A DNA stretch of 64,000 nt. Origin: Diaporthe sp. PMI_573 (lineage: Eukaryota; Ascomycota; Sordariomycetes; Diaporthales; Diaporthaceae). A program made the position numbers and the translations under genes. A model generated the notes under the pieces. The model was not told the DNA's origin, ran no database searches, and saw only the letters and a program-made list of their open reading frames with translations. Shown piece after piece: positions 24,136-35,434 of this stretch. How positions within the stretch are numbered: the stretch's first letter is position 1; every line of letters begins with the position of its first letter. The stretch spans positions 2,542,001-2,606,000 of the forward strand of contig JAJTUP010000002.1 of assembly GCA_021399435.1 (NCBI GenBank), written 5' to 3'.

Positions 24136-25052
24136 ATGAAGATATGATTAGAGATCGGCACACGGGTTGCTGTTATCTTGGACGTCCTCGACAATCAATG
24201 CCTATCGTCCGCTGCCCTCAGCCCAGCATCGCGTAAAGAGCGCGGCATCCTCGCTTGCGGCCAAGTTGCGCGATTACTGTAGCTTTACCGTTTCTCGCTC
24301 CGATCGACGACGTGAATTTCCACAATCGAAACGCGCCCAGATACCAGCGCTGCTCAGGTGAGCCTGCGACTTTTCGTTGCCAGGCTTGCCGATCCTCTTG
24401 CACAATTCAGGGACCACTTTATCACCACCTCTAGCATCCATATTCTGCAGGTACTGAGCAGTCTGCCCCACCCGCGACTGCACATTTGCACCACATCTGG
24501 ACCCGCCTGCCCGCCAGCCGCTATTCCCCCTTCCCCCAGACGGACTAGCGGCCACCTGGGGCGTGCCTCCCTCCTCGAATTCGAACCCAATCCCATCCGA
24601 TTCCGTTCAATGCAATTCAACTGTCTTCGTGTCCAGAACGAGCAGGCTGCAGGCTGTAGACTGGCCTCGAGTCCCCCCTCTCATCTCTTGGCTTTCTCGC
24701 GTCTTCTCCTCGCTGCTCTGCGCGGCTCTCTCCCAAACATCCAAGCTGGGCTGGCTGGAATCCAGGACCCAGGACCCAGGACCCTCCCTTCTGCACACCA
24801 TCAGCCGCCTTTGGCCATTCGCAACGACGCTCCGATGTTTGGTGTGCTGCTTGGATGCCTGCCACACATGCAACACGTGCCACACATGCGGTGGCTACAT
24901 CATCGCCTGGTCCGTCACCTCACTTGTCAGACTGACACCTGCGACCAATCTGAGGGACACTAGCTAGCGCCCTCTAGGCCACATGTCACAATCAGAGCCT
25001 AGCTAGGTAATTAGGTATACTGGCAGACACCAGGCCAGGAAGAAGAAAGGAC

Positions 25053-25076
25053 CAGGGCCAGGGCCAGGGCCGGGGC
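25053..25076. repeat. CAGGGC hexamer array
   Basis: Three CAGGGC units plus one CGGGGC variant in tandem. This is in the presumed promoter or leader of the LIM gene. A related CCAGGAC-type repeat lies at about 24764-24784. Confidence 0.85.
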
Positions 25077-25941
25077 TGGCATCATCAAAAAGAAGACAGC
25101 ATCGCGCCAGAGAACGAGAGCACACAGACTCAAACGGTCGCCCGGCAGGGGTCCAAGGCCCAGGATCCAGGTCCAACGATCTCCGAATTGCTGCTACCTT
25201 GGTCAGGGGTAGCGTCGGCCAGCACCAATCCGAGAGCTGCTTCACACCCACCTCGGCCGCTTTTGCTCACAAGGGCAGCCCGTCGCTCGACGACCGCCCA
25301 CACTCCACCCTGCCACTGTCTGGGCACCAGGAACCTCCATCCACAATTCGAGACACTCTCTGCAACACCGCAGGCACAAACAAATTCAGACTCCTCCCAC
25401 CTTTTGCTTTGTCCATTGCAGCCAATTGGTCTCCTGTCGTCATCTGGTCTTGTGTTTCTTTGTTTTCGAAACGTGCTCTGCCCTGGGACTCGACCGCCAA
25501 CCCGGAATCAATACTCTTTGTACCGCCACACCCTCACACCCTGCGCCGTCCCATCCCGGCTGCAAACCCACTGGCCGGTTTCACCACTCGTGACCACACC
25601 GTCCCATTGTATGGGCTTTTGCCCATTGTCCACCACGTTTCGCATTGCACTGCGGCCTTCCTAGGCATCAGTCGCCGCCGATCCGAGATCGAACAGACGG
25701 AGATCTCAAACTTTCCCCCTCACATCGCCAAACTCTGGCACCCGCGTCACTCTGCGCCAGGACGGTACTGCAGGATTCCTCACCTTCCAGAACAACACCA
25801 GGCGCGCTCAAGGCCCGCCTACCAAATCTCACCCAAAAAATCACTGCGCTTCGTTCGCATTGCGAATCACCCTCATAATAGTGTCGAGCTAGGTATTTCA
25901 GTGCGCCGCGCAGGGCTGTCGTCCAACACGCCCGGCCAAAG

Positions 25942-27981
25942 ATGGCGGGGGCACCGAGAGAGTCGAGCTTCATGCCGACAATAAAATGTTCATCATGTGG
26001 GCTGCAAGTCGAGTTGTCCATGATGGGCGACCATGTCTGCGGAAATGGTGCAAGTGGTGGTGGTGGTGGTGCAGCCAGCAGTCCTGCCACGTCCATCGAT
26101 GCTTTCACCCCGTTATATAAAGGCATACATGACAAAATCAGTGTACCACCAGTAGACACTGCCATGGCCAGTGCGTTGCGCGCCTCAGTCGCCTATCCCT
26201 TTGTCCAGACTACTGACACTAATTTCACAGATCGCAGTTATTCGCGGCAGCCATTGACACCACTCAGCTTTTCCAGTGGCTCAAGAAGTGTGTCACCTAG
26301 AACACCAGGCGCCCGTCCAAGCATCGGCAGGGCCGACGATTATTTTGCGCCGAGCATCGCCAACGAGGACCAGAACCCCTCTCAGGTGAGGAGATCTGGA
26401 GGATATGGTGGTTTCGGTGATCCAGAAATGTATCCTGGTTACGCGCCAGCGAGCCCGCAGAAAAAAGCACCGAGTCTACTGACACGCGTGGACGATATCG
26501 CCCCGGGTCCATTCGGCAATGGGCAATCGCCTCCTAGGGGCAGATTCGGGGGCTCACCACCGCGACGGGCGAATGATGAGGCTGAGCGGCCGGGCACTTC
26601 GGCATCATCTGGTAGTAATGGCGCCGGGAGTATGGGGCCCCCTAGAGTTCCAAGGAAGAACGGATACGGTGGTTTCGGGCCACCCCAAAAAGAAAACCAG
26701 GACATGGATGCGTTCGGTGGCCCAAATCGGTCCAAGACGTTTCCCAGGCCGAGTGAGGAGCTCGAGCCGCCACTGCGTACCCCTTCTGCTCCAGGTCCCC
26801 GACCGGACCGCTACGACAAGTACCGGAATCCATCGACGGATATGAACGGGCGCATGGGTCCAGTCACAACCCGTGCACCTCCTCCGAGGACGAGCCTGGT
26901 GCGCCCGCCGACTTCTGGAGGCAACGGTCCGAGCATCAACCTCGCCGAAGAGTTTGGAGACATGAACCCATATCACTCACCCTCGGTGTCGGTGTCATCC
27001 TCACTCTCACAAGGCTCTAGCCAACCCAGCTATCCAAGCTCGAGCACGAGTCCTGCTCGCTCCACGGCATCGGGGCGCAAGCCATCCAACACATCTGGCT
27101 TCGATAATCTGATGAATGATATACAGGCGTCCATGGATGAGCTCAGCCCAAGAGACCTTAACAGCCAGAGCCAGGCGCCCCGAGCCGAAGAGCGATATGA
27201 CCCTGCCGTACAAGGAGGACGGGCTCCTTCGATGCCTTCCTCTAGGTACGACCAGGGCGCCCGGGTCGACCCAGCAATTCAGGGAGGACTCCGATCAGGG
27301 TCGTCGCCTCTCCCGCTCACTCAGGCCCGAGGGTCTCCACCACGACGCGACCCGGCTGCTCGCGGGTCGCGTGGAAACTGCAGGGCATGCGGTGATGCTA
27401 TCGTGGGCAAGTCCATCTCCAGCGCTGACGGACGATTGTCCGGCCGTTACCACAAGGCTTGCTTCGTGTGCACAGACTGCCGCGAGCCTTTCCAGACGGC
27501 AGAATTCTACGTGCATGACGATCGACCATTCTGCAAGCACCACTATCACAAGGCCAATGGCAGCGTTTGTGGATCATGCCGAGATGGCATCGAAGGGCAG
27601 TACCTCGAAGACGAAAGCACGAAGAAGTACCATGTCCAATGTTTCCGCTGCGGAGACTGTAATGTCGTTCTTAGAGATGGGTACTTTGATGTCGACGGTA
27701 GGGCATACTGCGAGAAGGATGCGTTCAGGCGACTGCAGCCCCAGTCATATAGGCGGAGCCCGTCGATGAGCTCGCAGCGAAGTTATGGCAGCTCGAATCT
27801 CGCGCCACCGGGCAGACCAGGAATGCGCGGGCCTCCACCAGGCGGGCCTTACCGACCCGGCATGCCGATGGGCAACGGCAGATTAGGGCCACCCATGGGA
27901 GGTGGTCCAGGCAGAGGGCTTGCTCCGTCAGCCCCGATGCCCAGAATGGAGAAGAGGAGGACAAGGCTAGGAATGATGTAA
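25942..27981 (+). CDS. Two-LIM-domain protein (paxillin/Pxl1-like)
   Basis: A single-exon gene for a 679-residue protein. Two LIM zinc-binding domains lie near the C terminus: LIM1 from Cys480 (CRACGDAIVG, then YHKACFVCTDCREPF and FCKHHYH) and LIM2 from Cys543 (CGSCRDGIEG, then YHVQCFRCGDC and YCEKDAF). At the N terminus a small cysteine motif, KCSSCGLQVELSMMGDHVC (residues about 15-33), is characteristic of the filamentous-fungal members. The middle 430 residues are disordered, rich in Pro, Ser, Gly and Arg, with many GGFG-like repeats. The family includes yeast Pxl1, a paxillin-related scaffold at sites of polarised growth and the cytokinetic ring; a scaffold role in polarity is inferred. 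ATG 25942 is used; 25972 (MPTIKCSS) is a possible shorter start. Confidence 0.9.
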   Translation: MAGAPRESSFMPTIKCSSCGLQVELSMMGDHVCGNGASGGGGGAASSPATSIDAFTPLYKGIHDKISVPPVDTAMASALRASVAYPFVQTTDTNFTDRSYSRQPLTPLSFSSGSRSVSPRTPGARPSIGRADDYFAPSIANEDQNPSQVRRSGGYGGFGDPEMYPGYAPASPQKKAPSLLTRVDDIAPGPFGNGQSPPRGRFGGSPPRRANDEAERPGTSASSGSNGAGSMGPPRVPRKNGYGGFGPPQKENQDMDAFGGPNRSKTFPRPSEELEPPLRTPSAPGPRPDRYDKYRNPSTDMNGRMGPVTTRAPPPRTSLVRPPTSGGNGPSINLAEEFGDMNPYHSPSVSVSSSLSQGSSQPSYPSSSTSPARSTASGRKPSNTSGFDNLMNDIQASMDELSPRDLNSQSQAPRAEERYDPAVQGGRAPSMPSSRYDQGARVDPAIQGGLRSGSSPLPLTQARGSPPRRDPAARGSRGNCRACGDAIVGKSISSADGRLSGRYHKACFVCTDCREPFQTAEFYVHDDRPFCKHHYHKANGSVCGSCRDGIEGQYLEDESTKKYHVQCFRCGDCNVVLRDGYFDVDGRAYCEKDAFRRLQPQSYRRSPSMSSQRSYGSSNLAPPGRPGMRGPPPGGPYRPGMPMGNGRLGPPMGGGPGRGLAPSAPMPRMEKRRTRLGMM

Positions 27982-30900
27982 AGCGCCCACAAGGTAGCAG
28001 ATTGCTGGCCATCTCATCGGTACCCGCGCCGCCGTGGATTCGACATTTACAAAAGGCTTCGTTTGACACGGAGCGCCTTATACCCAGCACGCAGACAATA
28101 TTGTTCTTTCTCTTCGACTTTTGGATCTCGATTTCGACTTGATATTTCAGCAGCAGCTAGTGCAGCAGCCGCTCTATACCCCGACTATTGCATTTGCATT
28201 CTTTCTTCATATACCCATTCGCTTGCGACTTTATTGCGACGAGCGCTTGCTTCGTCGTTGTGGCATGCAGTCGATTCGCGATCTTTGTTCCTGGTGGCAT
28301 CAACAACCATACCGATCTTTCACCCATGTCGAGTGGCTTTTCAAAGCACCTCAGCATCTTCACGGCGTTCAGGCATTGGGTTTTCATTTTAGGAAATGAG
28401 TCATGTTTAGGATGGCTTCACATGGATACAAAGCTCGCACACGGCCAACCCTGTCTATTTTATTTTGTAATGGGTACGGCCTAATAATACCGAGGCATTG
28501 CTGGGTGCTTGGAAGAGTGTCCTTCACACATGAGCCAAGGAATCGAGCTGGGCAGGGTGGAAGAAGTGAGAATGGATGGGCGAGACGGCTCATTCACGCA
28601 GCTGGTATGATGAGAGGTCACGCAGGGAGAGATGGCGACCTGAGTCTAGGCGAGGTCACTTGACCAGTTTCGTATACATATACACCTACGTATATTCACC
28701 TAACCCAAGCCTTGAGCTGGGTAGATGGAGATTTCGCAGTCTTTGTAAAATGGCTGTCGAAGAATTGAATAACAAAACATAATTACGAGTATCTATCTCT
28801 CTTGTCCAACCGTTATATCACGTCACGAGCGCACCTCGGGGGTCGAGTATCAATTTCAGCCGGGTGTGCGGTGAGCCGGGTACACTTGAGGCATTGTACC
28901 CGCGACACGCAACGGCTGCGTAACCGATGACCATTTACCACGGCCGGTGCTGGCAGTGCGAGCCTCGTGCCCGCTTGGTCTTGGATGGGCGGGACCGTCT
29001 TACTGTGATGAATGATGTCGTCATTTGGGTGAAGAGCCATCACCGTTGCCTTTTGCCGCACACTGATGGAAAAGGTGACGGAGCAGGACCGGTCGGGTGT
29101 TGGGCAATCCCCACCGAGTGATACTCTCAGACCTCCTCCCATCTTGTTCGGAAAATGACGAAGGGGTACACAGCAGAACATTGGAGAAGAGGAGAAGATG
29201 ACAGAATGTCATTCGGCAGTTTGTTTGTCCGCCGTGGGAAAAGAAGTGGCGGCGTGGGACGTTGGCTGATTACCCACTGTAAGGTAGCTCTGCTGCGGTG
29301 TGACCACACCAAGCGGAGGACGAAAGCCTGTGTCTGCGAGCAGATAGGCCAAAGAGGTTCATTTGGCGTGCGGTGATCTCTGTCGATCGCAGCGATCTGT
29401 CTCTTTTCTTGGCCCCACGGGGACGGCGGGTGGGGAAGCACGATGACAGATGACAGCAAGACAGCGAGTAAAACTGACGAGGCTGTGGTGAGTGTCGCTG
29501 GGGCAATTGCGTGCCTTGGAATTGAGTTTTGATTGTCTCCTGCTTCATTTTGTTTTTCATTGCGATGGAACATAACCAATTGCACCTCACTCTATCCCAT
29601 ACCATGATGCATTATGTATTGGTAGGGCTGAAGCATTGGGATGTTTTGGCAAAACCTGGAAGAGGCCCGGAGCTTTACATAAGAGACCCCAGATCCCGGA
29701 AGACCAGTTCGGGAGGGCGTTTCAGGACCGCCCAGGGGTGGGTGATGGGGGCCGGATTTGGGGGGAGGGGACTTGGCTCGCTGGGAGGGCATGTGGAGGG
29801 AGGGGGCGAGTGGAGGACCAGAACCAGGCCACCTGCTCGCTGGGCTTGGGAACACGGAATGTGGCAAGCCTGTTAATCGCGGCCGAGAAGAGATTCCAAT
29901 GGGGGGGGGGGGCGCGACCCGGCCGAGGGCTTGCGGTTGGGCGGGACGGCAAGTTCCAGAAGTCGACTCACGAAGGGTGCTGGTCTGCTGTCATCAACGT
30001 GGTCTGAGACCAGAGATGGTAAGACAGTGCTTCGGCTTGAGCCGTGCGTGGTGGGCAGGGCCTCTGCTGCTTTATCAGATTTGGACGTCTGAGGGCCGGA
30101 TGACTGACTTGTGAGATGGAGCAAGGTAAGCTTTTCTTGTTGTTATTTTACATGATGGTACCATCGTATTCCTCATCTCAAATCTCACTCTCGGAGGATC
30201 CAAGGGATCTCAGGATGGGCCCTTGCGCAGAGTCATTTTGTGATTGCCCGGGGGCAACCAGGGAAGTTTGTGTACGCCTGTACATCTTGTACACTACAGT
30301 GCGTGGCTGGACAGACCATGGCCATCTGTGGTGATCTGTTGTCGACGGCGTCATCGTCGCGGGGGCTCCAAACCTTGGGGCGCCGTAGCTCCCGACGACA
30401 CACGGATGCGTGCCCTGGGACCTCTTGGTTGGCCTCTGAGCCTACTACACTAAAGGTAGGGGACGTTCAGCTCCAACCCGATCTGGCAAGGCAGGAATTA
30501 GACTACAGGAACATGCTTTTCGTAGGCACGGTGGCACGGCAGGATGCTTGTGGAGCGCAATCCAAGGGTCTAAACACAAATCGTTGACTCGTTCCTGGAG
30601 CTAGAAGAGCCCCGAAGCGGGAGGTGGCGTCCTGCACGGCTGCACGAGAGAGACAGGAAAGACTGCCAAGTGGCCAATGGAAGCAGGTGCGGCCCTCAGG
30701 GTGCCCCTGAGATCCACCAGTACTGGCCCGAGATTGGCCTGCGATCGGATTAGACTCTGTTTGATGTTTGTGACTTTGGGGCTATACACCACACATTGCC
30801 ATCCCACACACCACGACACAAACCCAGGGCGTGCGTGCTATGGGAGTTAGCTCCCTTTCTCAAACTCTCGCCGGCTGCTGTTGCTTTGGTCGGAGATGTA

Positions 30901-31773
30901 TTGTGTTGGCGGTAGATAACCCCGTCCCTCCCTTTCCTTCCCTTCTGCTAACTTAAGTCTCATCCTACACATACGGCCACTACCCCCTCTCGTATCCTGC
31001 CTCTCCCATCTCCCGTCTCCAGCCTCCCGCCTCAGCCCCTGCCCTGTTCGTCACAAGCGCCCGAAACGACACGACTGCACATGCCCGGTTTGGCCGCCAC
31101 CTCCTCCGCCGCCCGCACCGCCCGCCCGCGCTGCCAGCTTGCGCAGCTCTTTCCCTGTCCAGTCCTCTTGTCCGCTCATCAAACGAACCCAGTCAAGATC
31201 GCCATCTTCCCGATTCATTGATTCCAAGCTTTTTCCCACTGCTCGACCACTCCACAGCCGGATTTTGTGGACTCGTTTCGCGTCAATCTCTCCTTCTGCA
31301 ACACTTGGGCCTCCCCTGCCAACACCTGACGTCTCGCGGCAGCCGTCATAACTGTCTTTGTCCCTCCCTTTTTGTACCGTCTGTGTCTTGTCTTGGATCG
31401 TGTCCAACATCGCACACGTCCACACAATCAAAACCCGTGATTACAGCCTCTGGTTCTGGTCGACACCACCGCTGAATACCGGTCAACACTCATTTGTTCT
31501 ACCGCTCCATTCACCCGCACCCAAGCACTACACTGGGCTGCCCTTTGTCCCCGCCATCGCCTACTTTTTCTTCACCGTACTGTGTGGGCCCGCAGGAAGA
31601 GCCCCAACCGCCAGATTACGACAGCCTTTTCCACACTCCACTACACTACCGGTCCCCTGCCCACCCCATCGTCGCTGTACGCTCCACTCCACGCGCTCTA
31701 GCAAGGCATGCTCCATGAGCGTTGCCCCCGCTGAACCACGACCGGAGAGTCGGCAGTCCAGCTCCAGACGACC
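27982..31773. other. Large intergenic region and long leader
   Basis: About 3.8 kb between two plus-strand genes. A G10 run lies at about 29901-29911 in a purine-rich patch. From about 30900 to 31770 the plus strand is strongly pyrimidine-rich with CCTCC and CACC stretches, consistent with a long 5' leader of the DUF3405 gene. Open frames here lack family signatures. Confidence 0.4.
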
Positions 31774-34144
31774 ATGCTCGACGAGAAGAGACCTGCGTTC
31801 CAGTTCGACCCCCCTGACGCAAAAGCCCGATTACGCGCCAGCTCAGTCACCATGCTGAGGCAATCACGCCGCCTCCTCTGGAGGTCCAGAGGCCTGGTTT
31901 ATACCGCCCTGGCAAGTGTCTTTGTGTGCTCGCTGCTGCTGAGTGCTTCCGGTGGCGGCTACGGCGTCGTCCCCTGGACGGTTGACATGAGCGGTACCGC
32001 CATGGGTTATGGGAGTGGGCGCAAGTCCTCCAAGGGAAAGCCAACGTCGGAGGACTATGACGATAAGGCAAACCAATGGTTGTTCTCCAAGGAGTACAAT
32101 GAGACTGGGTCGTATGTCTCAAACCTTCCCGTCCCACGTTGCCAGTGCGCATTCCAGGGCGCGCGTTCCGGAGGCTAACAGTTCGCACAGACTACCCGAC
32201 GCTGGCGTGATATACGGGAATACCCTTACCACACTCATCGACAAGGACAAAGTCCGACCCGATACGGAAGCAAACCTGACCTTATCGGATGTGTCGACGT
32301 CCTTCACCGAAGACACCCCCTACTACTTCAACCCATACCCGAAATACGACAGCGATGAGTGGAAGAAGGAGCACCGAAGCGATTTCATACCCTGCGATGG
32401 ACCTCTTGGCGAGATCAAGGACATACAGGTGTTCAAGGGGCACCCCGAAAAGTGGCCCGCCCCAAGCTTCGGAAGCTTCGACCTGTTCGACATCGACCCC
32501 AATTTGTGTTACGAGAGGGACACGAGGATGGGCCAGTATGGAATGCAGTTGCAGTTCGACAGACCAGCACACATACTGGATTGGACCAAGGTACACTGGG
32601 GAAAACTGCAGCAGGAATGTGCTGAGAAGAACAAGGCGCGGTTTGACAGCTCAGACCCCCCCGAGGAGTCCGTCACAACCGGCGACGTGCAATCCAAGAA
32701 AGGAAGCCCGTCGATAGGCGAGACATCTGAAGAACTCAAGAAGCAGAGACAGGCACAACGCCTGAAGCGACGGGGATCCACGAAAACGACGGAAACGGCC
32801 AGCCAAGCCAACTCCACATCCGCCGTCATCCGACCGGAGATCCCTCCCGAGTCCAGGACAGCTGTTTTGCTACGTTCCTACACGGGTAAACGCTATACCG
32901 ACAACGAGAAGCACATGATGCGGTCACTCATTAGTGAGTTGTCACTGCGGACTGGCGGGGAGTACCAGGTCTATCTTCTGGTACAGGTCAAGGACTCCCT
33001 CGAGGATCTTGCACTGTGGGACAAGGAGACATACAAGTACATTATGCAAACTCAGGTCCCCAAGGAGTTTCACGACATTGCCATACTCTGGGGCAGCTAC
33101 GAAGTACAGGAGATGTACCCCTTACTCGACCCTCTCGACGCAGCGACAGTCCACAACGCACAGTGGCTGTCCGTACAGAAATTCACAAAGGAGCACCCAG
33201 AGTTCGACTACATCTGGAACTGGGAGATGGACTCCCGGTTGATCGGCCATCATTACGACGTGCTCACCAAAATAACCCAATTCGCCAAGAAGCAGCCAAG
33301 AAAGGGGCTCTGGGAGCGAAATGAGCGCTTCTACGTTCCCGCGTACCACGGCGACTACGACACCAAGTACCGCAAGTTTGTCGAGAAAGCCTCCGGAAAG
33401 GACACTGTCTGGGGCGCGCCTGAATTGCCCTTCATCAACCCTCTCGGACCCAAGCCGCCTGTGGCTTCGCCAGCGCAGGACAAATACGAGTGGGGAGTTG
33501 GCGAGGATGCCGATCTTATAACCCTGTCGCCAATGTTCAATGTTGATGAGAGCAACTGGATTCTCCGGGACCAGGTCTGGCAGTACAATGACACCACGCA
33601 CAACTCGACCGAGCTGCCCCGGCGGGCAACGATTGTGACACAGTCAAGGCTCTCGAAGCGCCTCATCGAGGCCATGTCAGCCGAGAACCTGAAAGGAAAT
33701 CACGTCGGCTCCGAGATGGCTGCCAACACCGTAGCCCTCCTTCACGGGCTAAAGGCCGTTTACGCGCCCATGCCCGTGTTCATGGACCGGCCTTGGAGTA
33801 CAGAGCAGCTGCAAAAGTGGTTCAACCCAGGACCGGGAGGCACCAGTGGCGGTCCGGGAAGTGCCATGGGTTGGGGCCGCGAGCACCGCTTCCAGGGCAC
33901 CACGTGGTATTACCGAGCACAGCCGCCGCAGCGGCTATACAACAACTGGATGGGATATGAGGACACGGGAATCGGTGGCAGGGCATGGGAGAATCACAAT
34001 GGCCGCCCATGTCTGCCAGCGATGTTCCTGCATCCCATCAAGGATGTCATGCCAACGTGGTCGGGGTACGCCAGTCAATCGGAGCTTCCTTACAACTGGT
34101 GGGAGGTTTTCAAGGATAAGCAGGAGAAGAAGGGCAAGAACTGA
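31774..34144 (+). CDS. DUF3405 family type II membrane protein
   Basis: Exons 31774-32108 and 32191-34144, joined in phase 2 across an 82-base intron, give about 762 residues. A basic N-terminal segment (MLRQSRRLLWRSRG) precedes one hydrophobic stretch (VYTALASVFVCSLLLSASGG, about residues 42-61), suggesting a type II protein of the secretory pathway. The DUF3405 region starts near AVLLRSYTGKRYT and contains the family blocks DFDYIWNWEMDSR-like (here EFDYIWNWEMDSRLIGHH), FYVPAYHGDY, GVGEDADLI and the C-terminal WENHNGRPCLP. The EMD in the second block could be a metal or nucleotide-sugar site, which is inference. The family is fungal and uncharacterised, with glycosyltransferase-like features suspected. 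An alternative start is at 31852 (MLRQ). Confidence 0.9.
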
Positions 34145-35434
34145 GTTGTCAGCCACCCGAGGGACGAGGGCCGCAACTCACTCACCAGCACCACCAAAGA
34201 AGTGGCAGCAACAAGGGAGTCCGCCTCCGAGAGGTTGGGCTTTTTATATACCCGGCACAAGATTGCCAAGTACATATACATCTGGGCATACAGCATGCAT
34301 ATCCTTGAGATCATTGGAGCTTGCTATTGTGGACATTTGCTTTGAACCTTTTGTTATGTATCATACACGTCACGGTGTGTTTTTGACGGGGAGAACTCGA
34401 AAATTTGGTCGGTTCCCTTTTTAGCGAGGCGTTTGGTAGGGGAATTTAGAAGACATTTTGATCACTTTGTCCGGTTCCCTCCTTGGTGATTGTGACTCTA
34501 CTTCCATCTGCTGTGGGCTTCAAGAGTCCTGGATGACAGTATTCTGGGAATGGCTGGCTGCTGACACTGATTGAATTTCACACACAATATTACAGCAACA
34601 CACTCACATTCTGAGGAGAAATCGACAACATCATGGCGGAGGCCCTGTGGTTTGCCTGATTCCCACTCGTTATCCTGTAGGTTATCTCACAGGAGGGACT
34701 CCTACGGAAGTTCTCCCCCATGTTGCCTTCCCAGGGCAAGTTCTTCTATAGGAGGTATGCTATAGGAGGCTATGCGAAGGGAGATTATGCTACAGGAGGG
34801 ATCCCCTCATCAGATAGACTCCTATAGGATCCCCCTGAGGGAATACCATCCTGTTGGATGCGACTCATAAGATACCCTCCCACGAGATAATCTCCTATGG
34901 GATGACCTTCCTCAGCAGCTTGCCAGATGGTCCACTACCCATGTGCTCAGATGCTACTCCCGCGCAGCGGACACTTGAGCAAAGCTCGTCTTACCTCTCC
35001 AGACGCTTACGTACCGCAGGGCGCGGAATCGTTGGTCAACTTTTCTCTGCAAAATGTTCATTCTCTCTGAATCTAGCTGGAAGATTGTGTAATCACTTTC
35101 TCGACTTTTCTGGTTTACCAACTTCTCAGGACTGAGCCGCATCTCGTTCCCCGGGGGGGTCCGGAAAACCTGTGGGCGGCAGATGTCTGTGGTGATGGTA
35201 TTCCGCATCTGACGACGTGTTGTGACACCGGCTATGGTCCAAGTCAAAAACTCGGCATATGCGTGCCTTTCTTCCCCATTCTGGATGCAGTCTCGGGGGC
35301 AGATGCTGTTGTCCTCTGGTCCTCGGTGCTACGGACTTCTTGCCTCTCCCTATCTCATGCTTGCCCCTCGCGTGTACTGCACGAGCCATTGATACTCGGT
35401 GGATGAGAACTGCGACTGTGGTATGCGCCGAGTT
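34145..35434. other. Convergent intergenic region with short palindromic repeats
   Basis: About 1.3 kb between the stops of the DUF3405 gene (+) and the next gene (-). It contains a patch of degenerate palindromic repeats (listed separately). No gene was recognised. Confidence 0.4.
34667..34905. repeat. Degenerate TCCTATAGGA-type palindrome cluster
   Basis: About ten variants of CTATAGGAGG / CTCCTATAGG occur in 240 bases. Exact copies of CTATAGGAGG lie at 34746-34755 and 34760-34769, and a perfect palindrome TCCTATAGGA at 34820-34829. Others (CCTGTAGG, CTACAGGAGG, CTCCTATGGGAT) are one or two changes away. Confidence 0.8.

Larger units (their letters stand above)
20432..25941. other. Large divergent intergenic region (about 5.5 kb)
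   Basis: This stretch lies between the INO1 start (-) and the LIM-protein start (+). Some minus-strand frames (23516-23163, 22385-22131 and 22195-21899) have ordinary amino-acid composition, but I could not join them or name a family. The last 1 kb or so is pyrimidine-rich with many CCACC and CACAC stretches on the plus strand, typical of a long fungal 5' leader for the LIM gene. Small tandem repeats are listed separately. Confidence 0.4.

Noticed and set aside
24570..24600. GGGTTCGAATTCG on the minus strand, resembling a tRNA B box
   Set aside because: The flanking bases do not form a T-arm stem, and no A box or acceptor stem was found.
24358..24963. 201-codon plus-strand frame upstream of the LIM gene
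   Set aside because: Lies in a CCACC-rich, CT-rich leader-like region with several overlapping frames and no domain.
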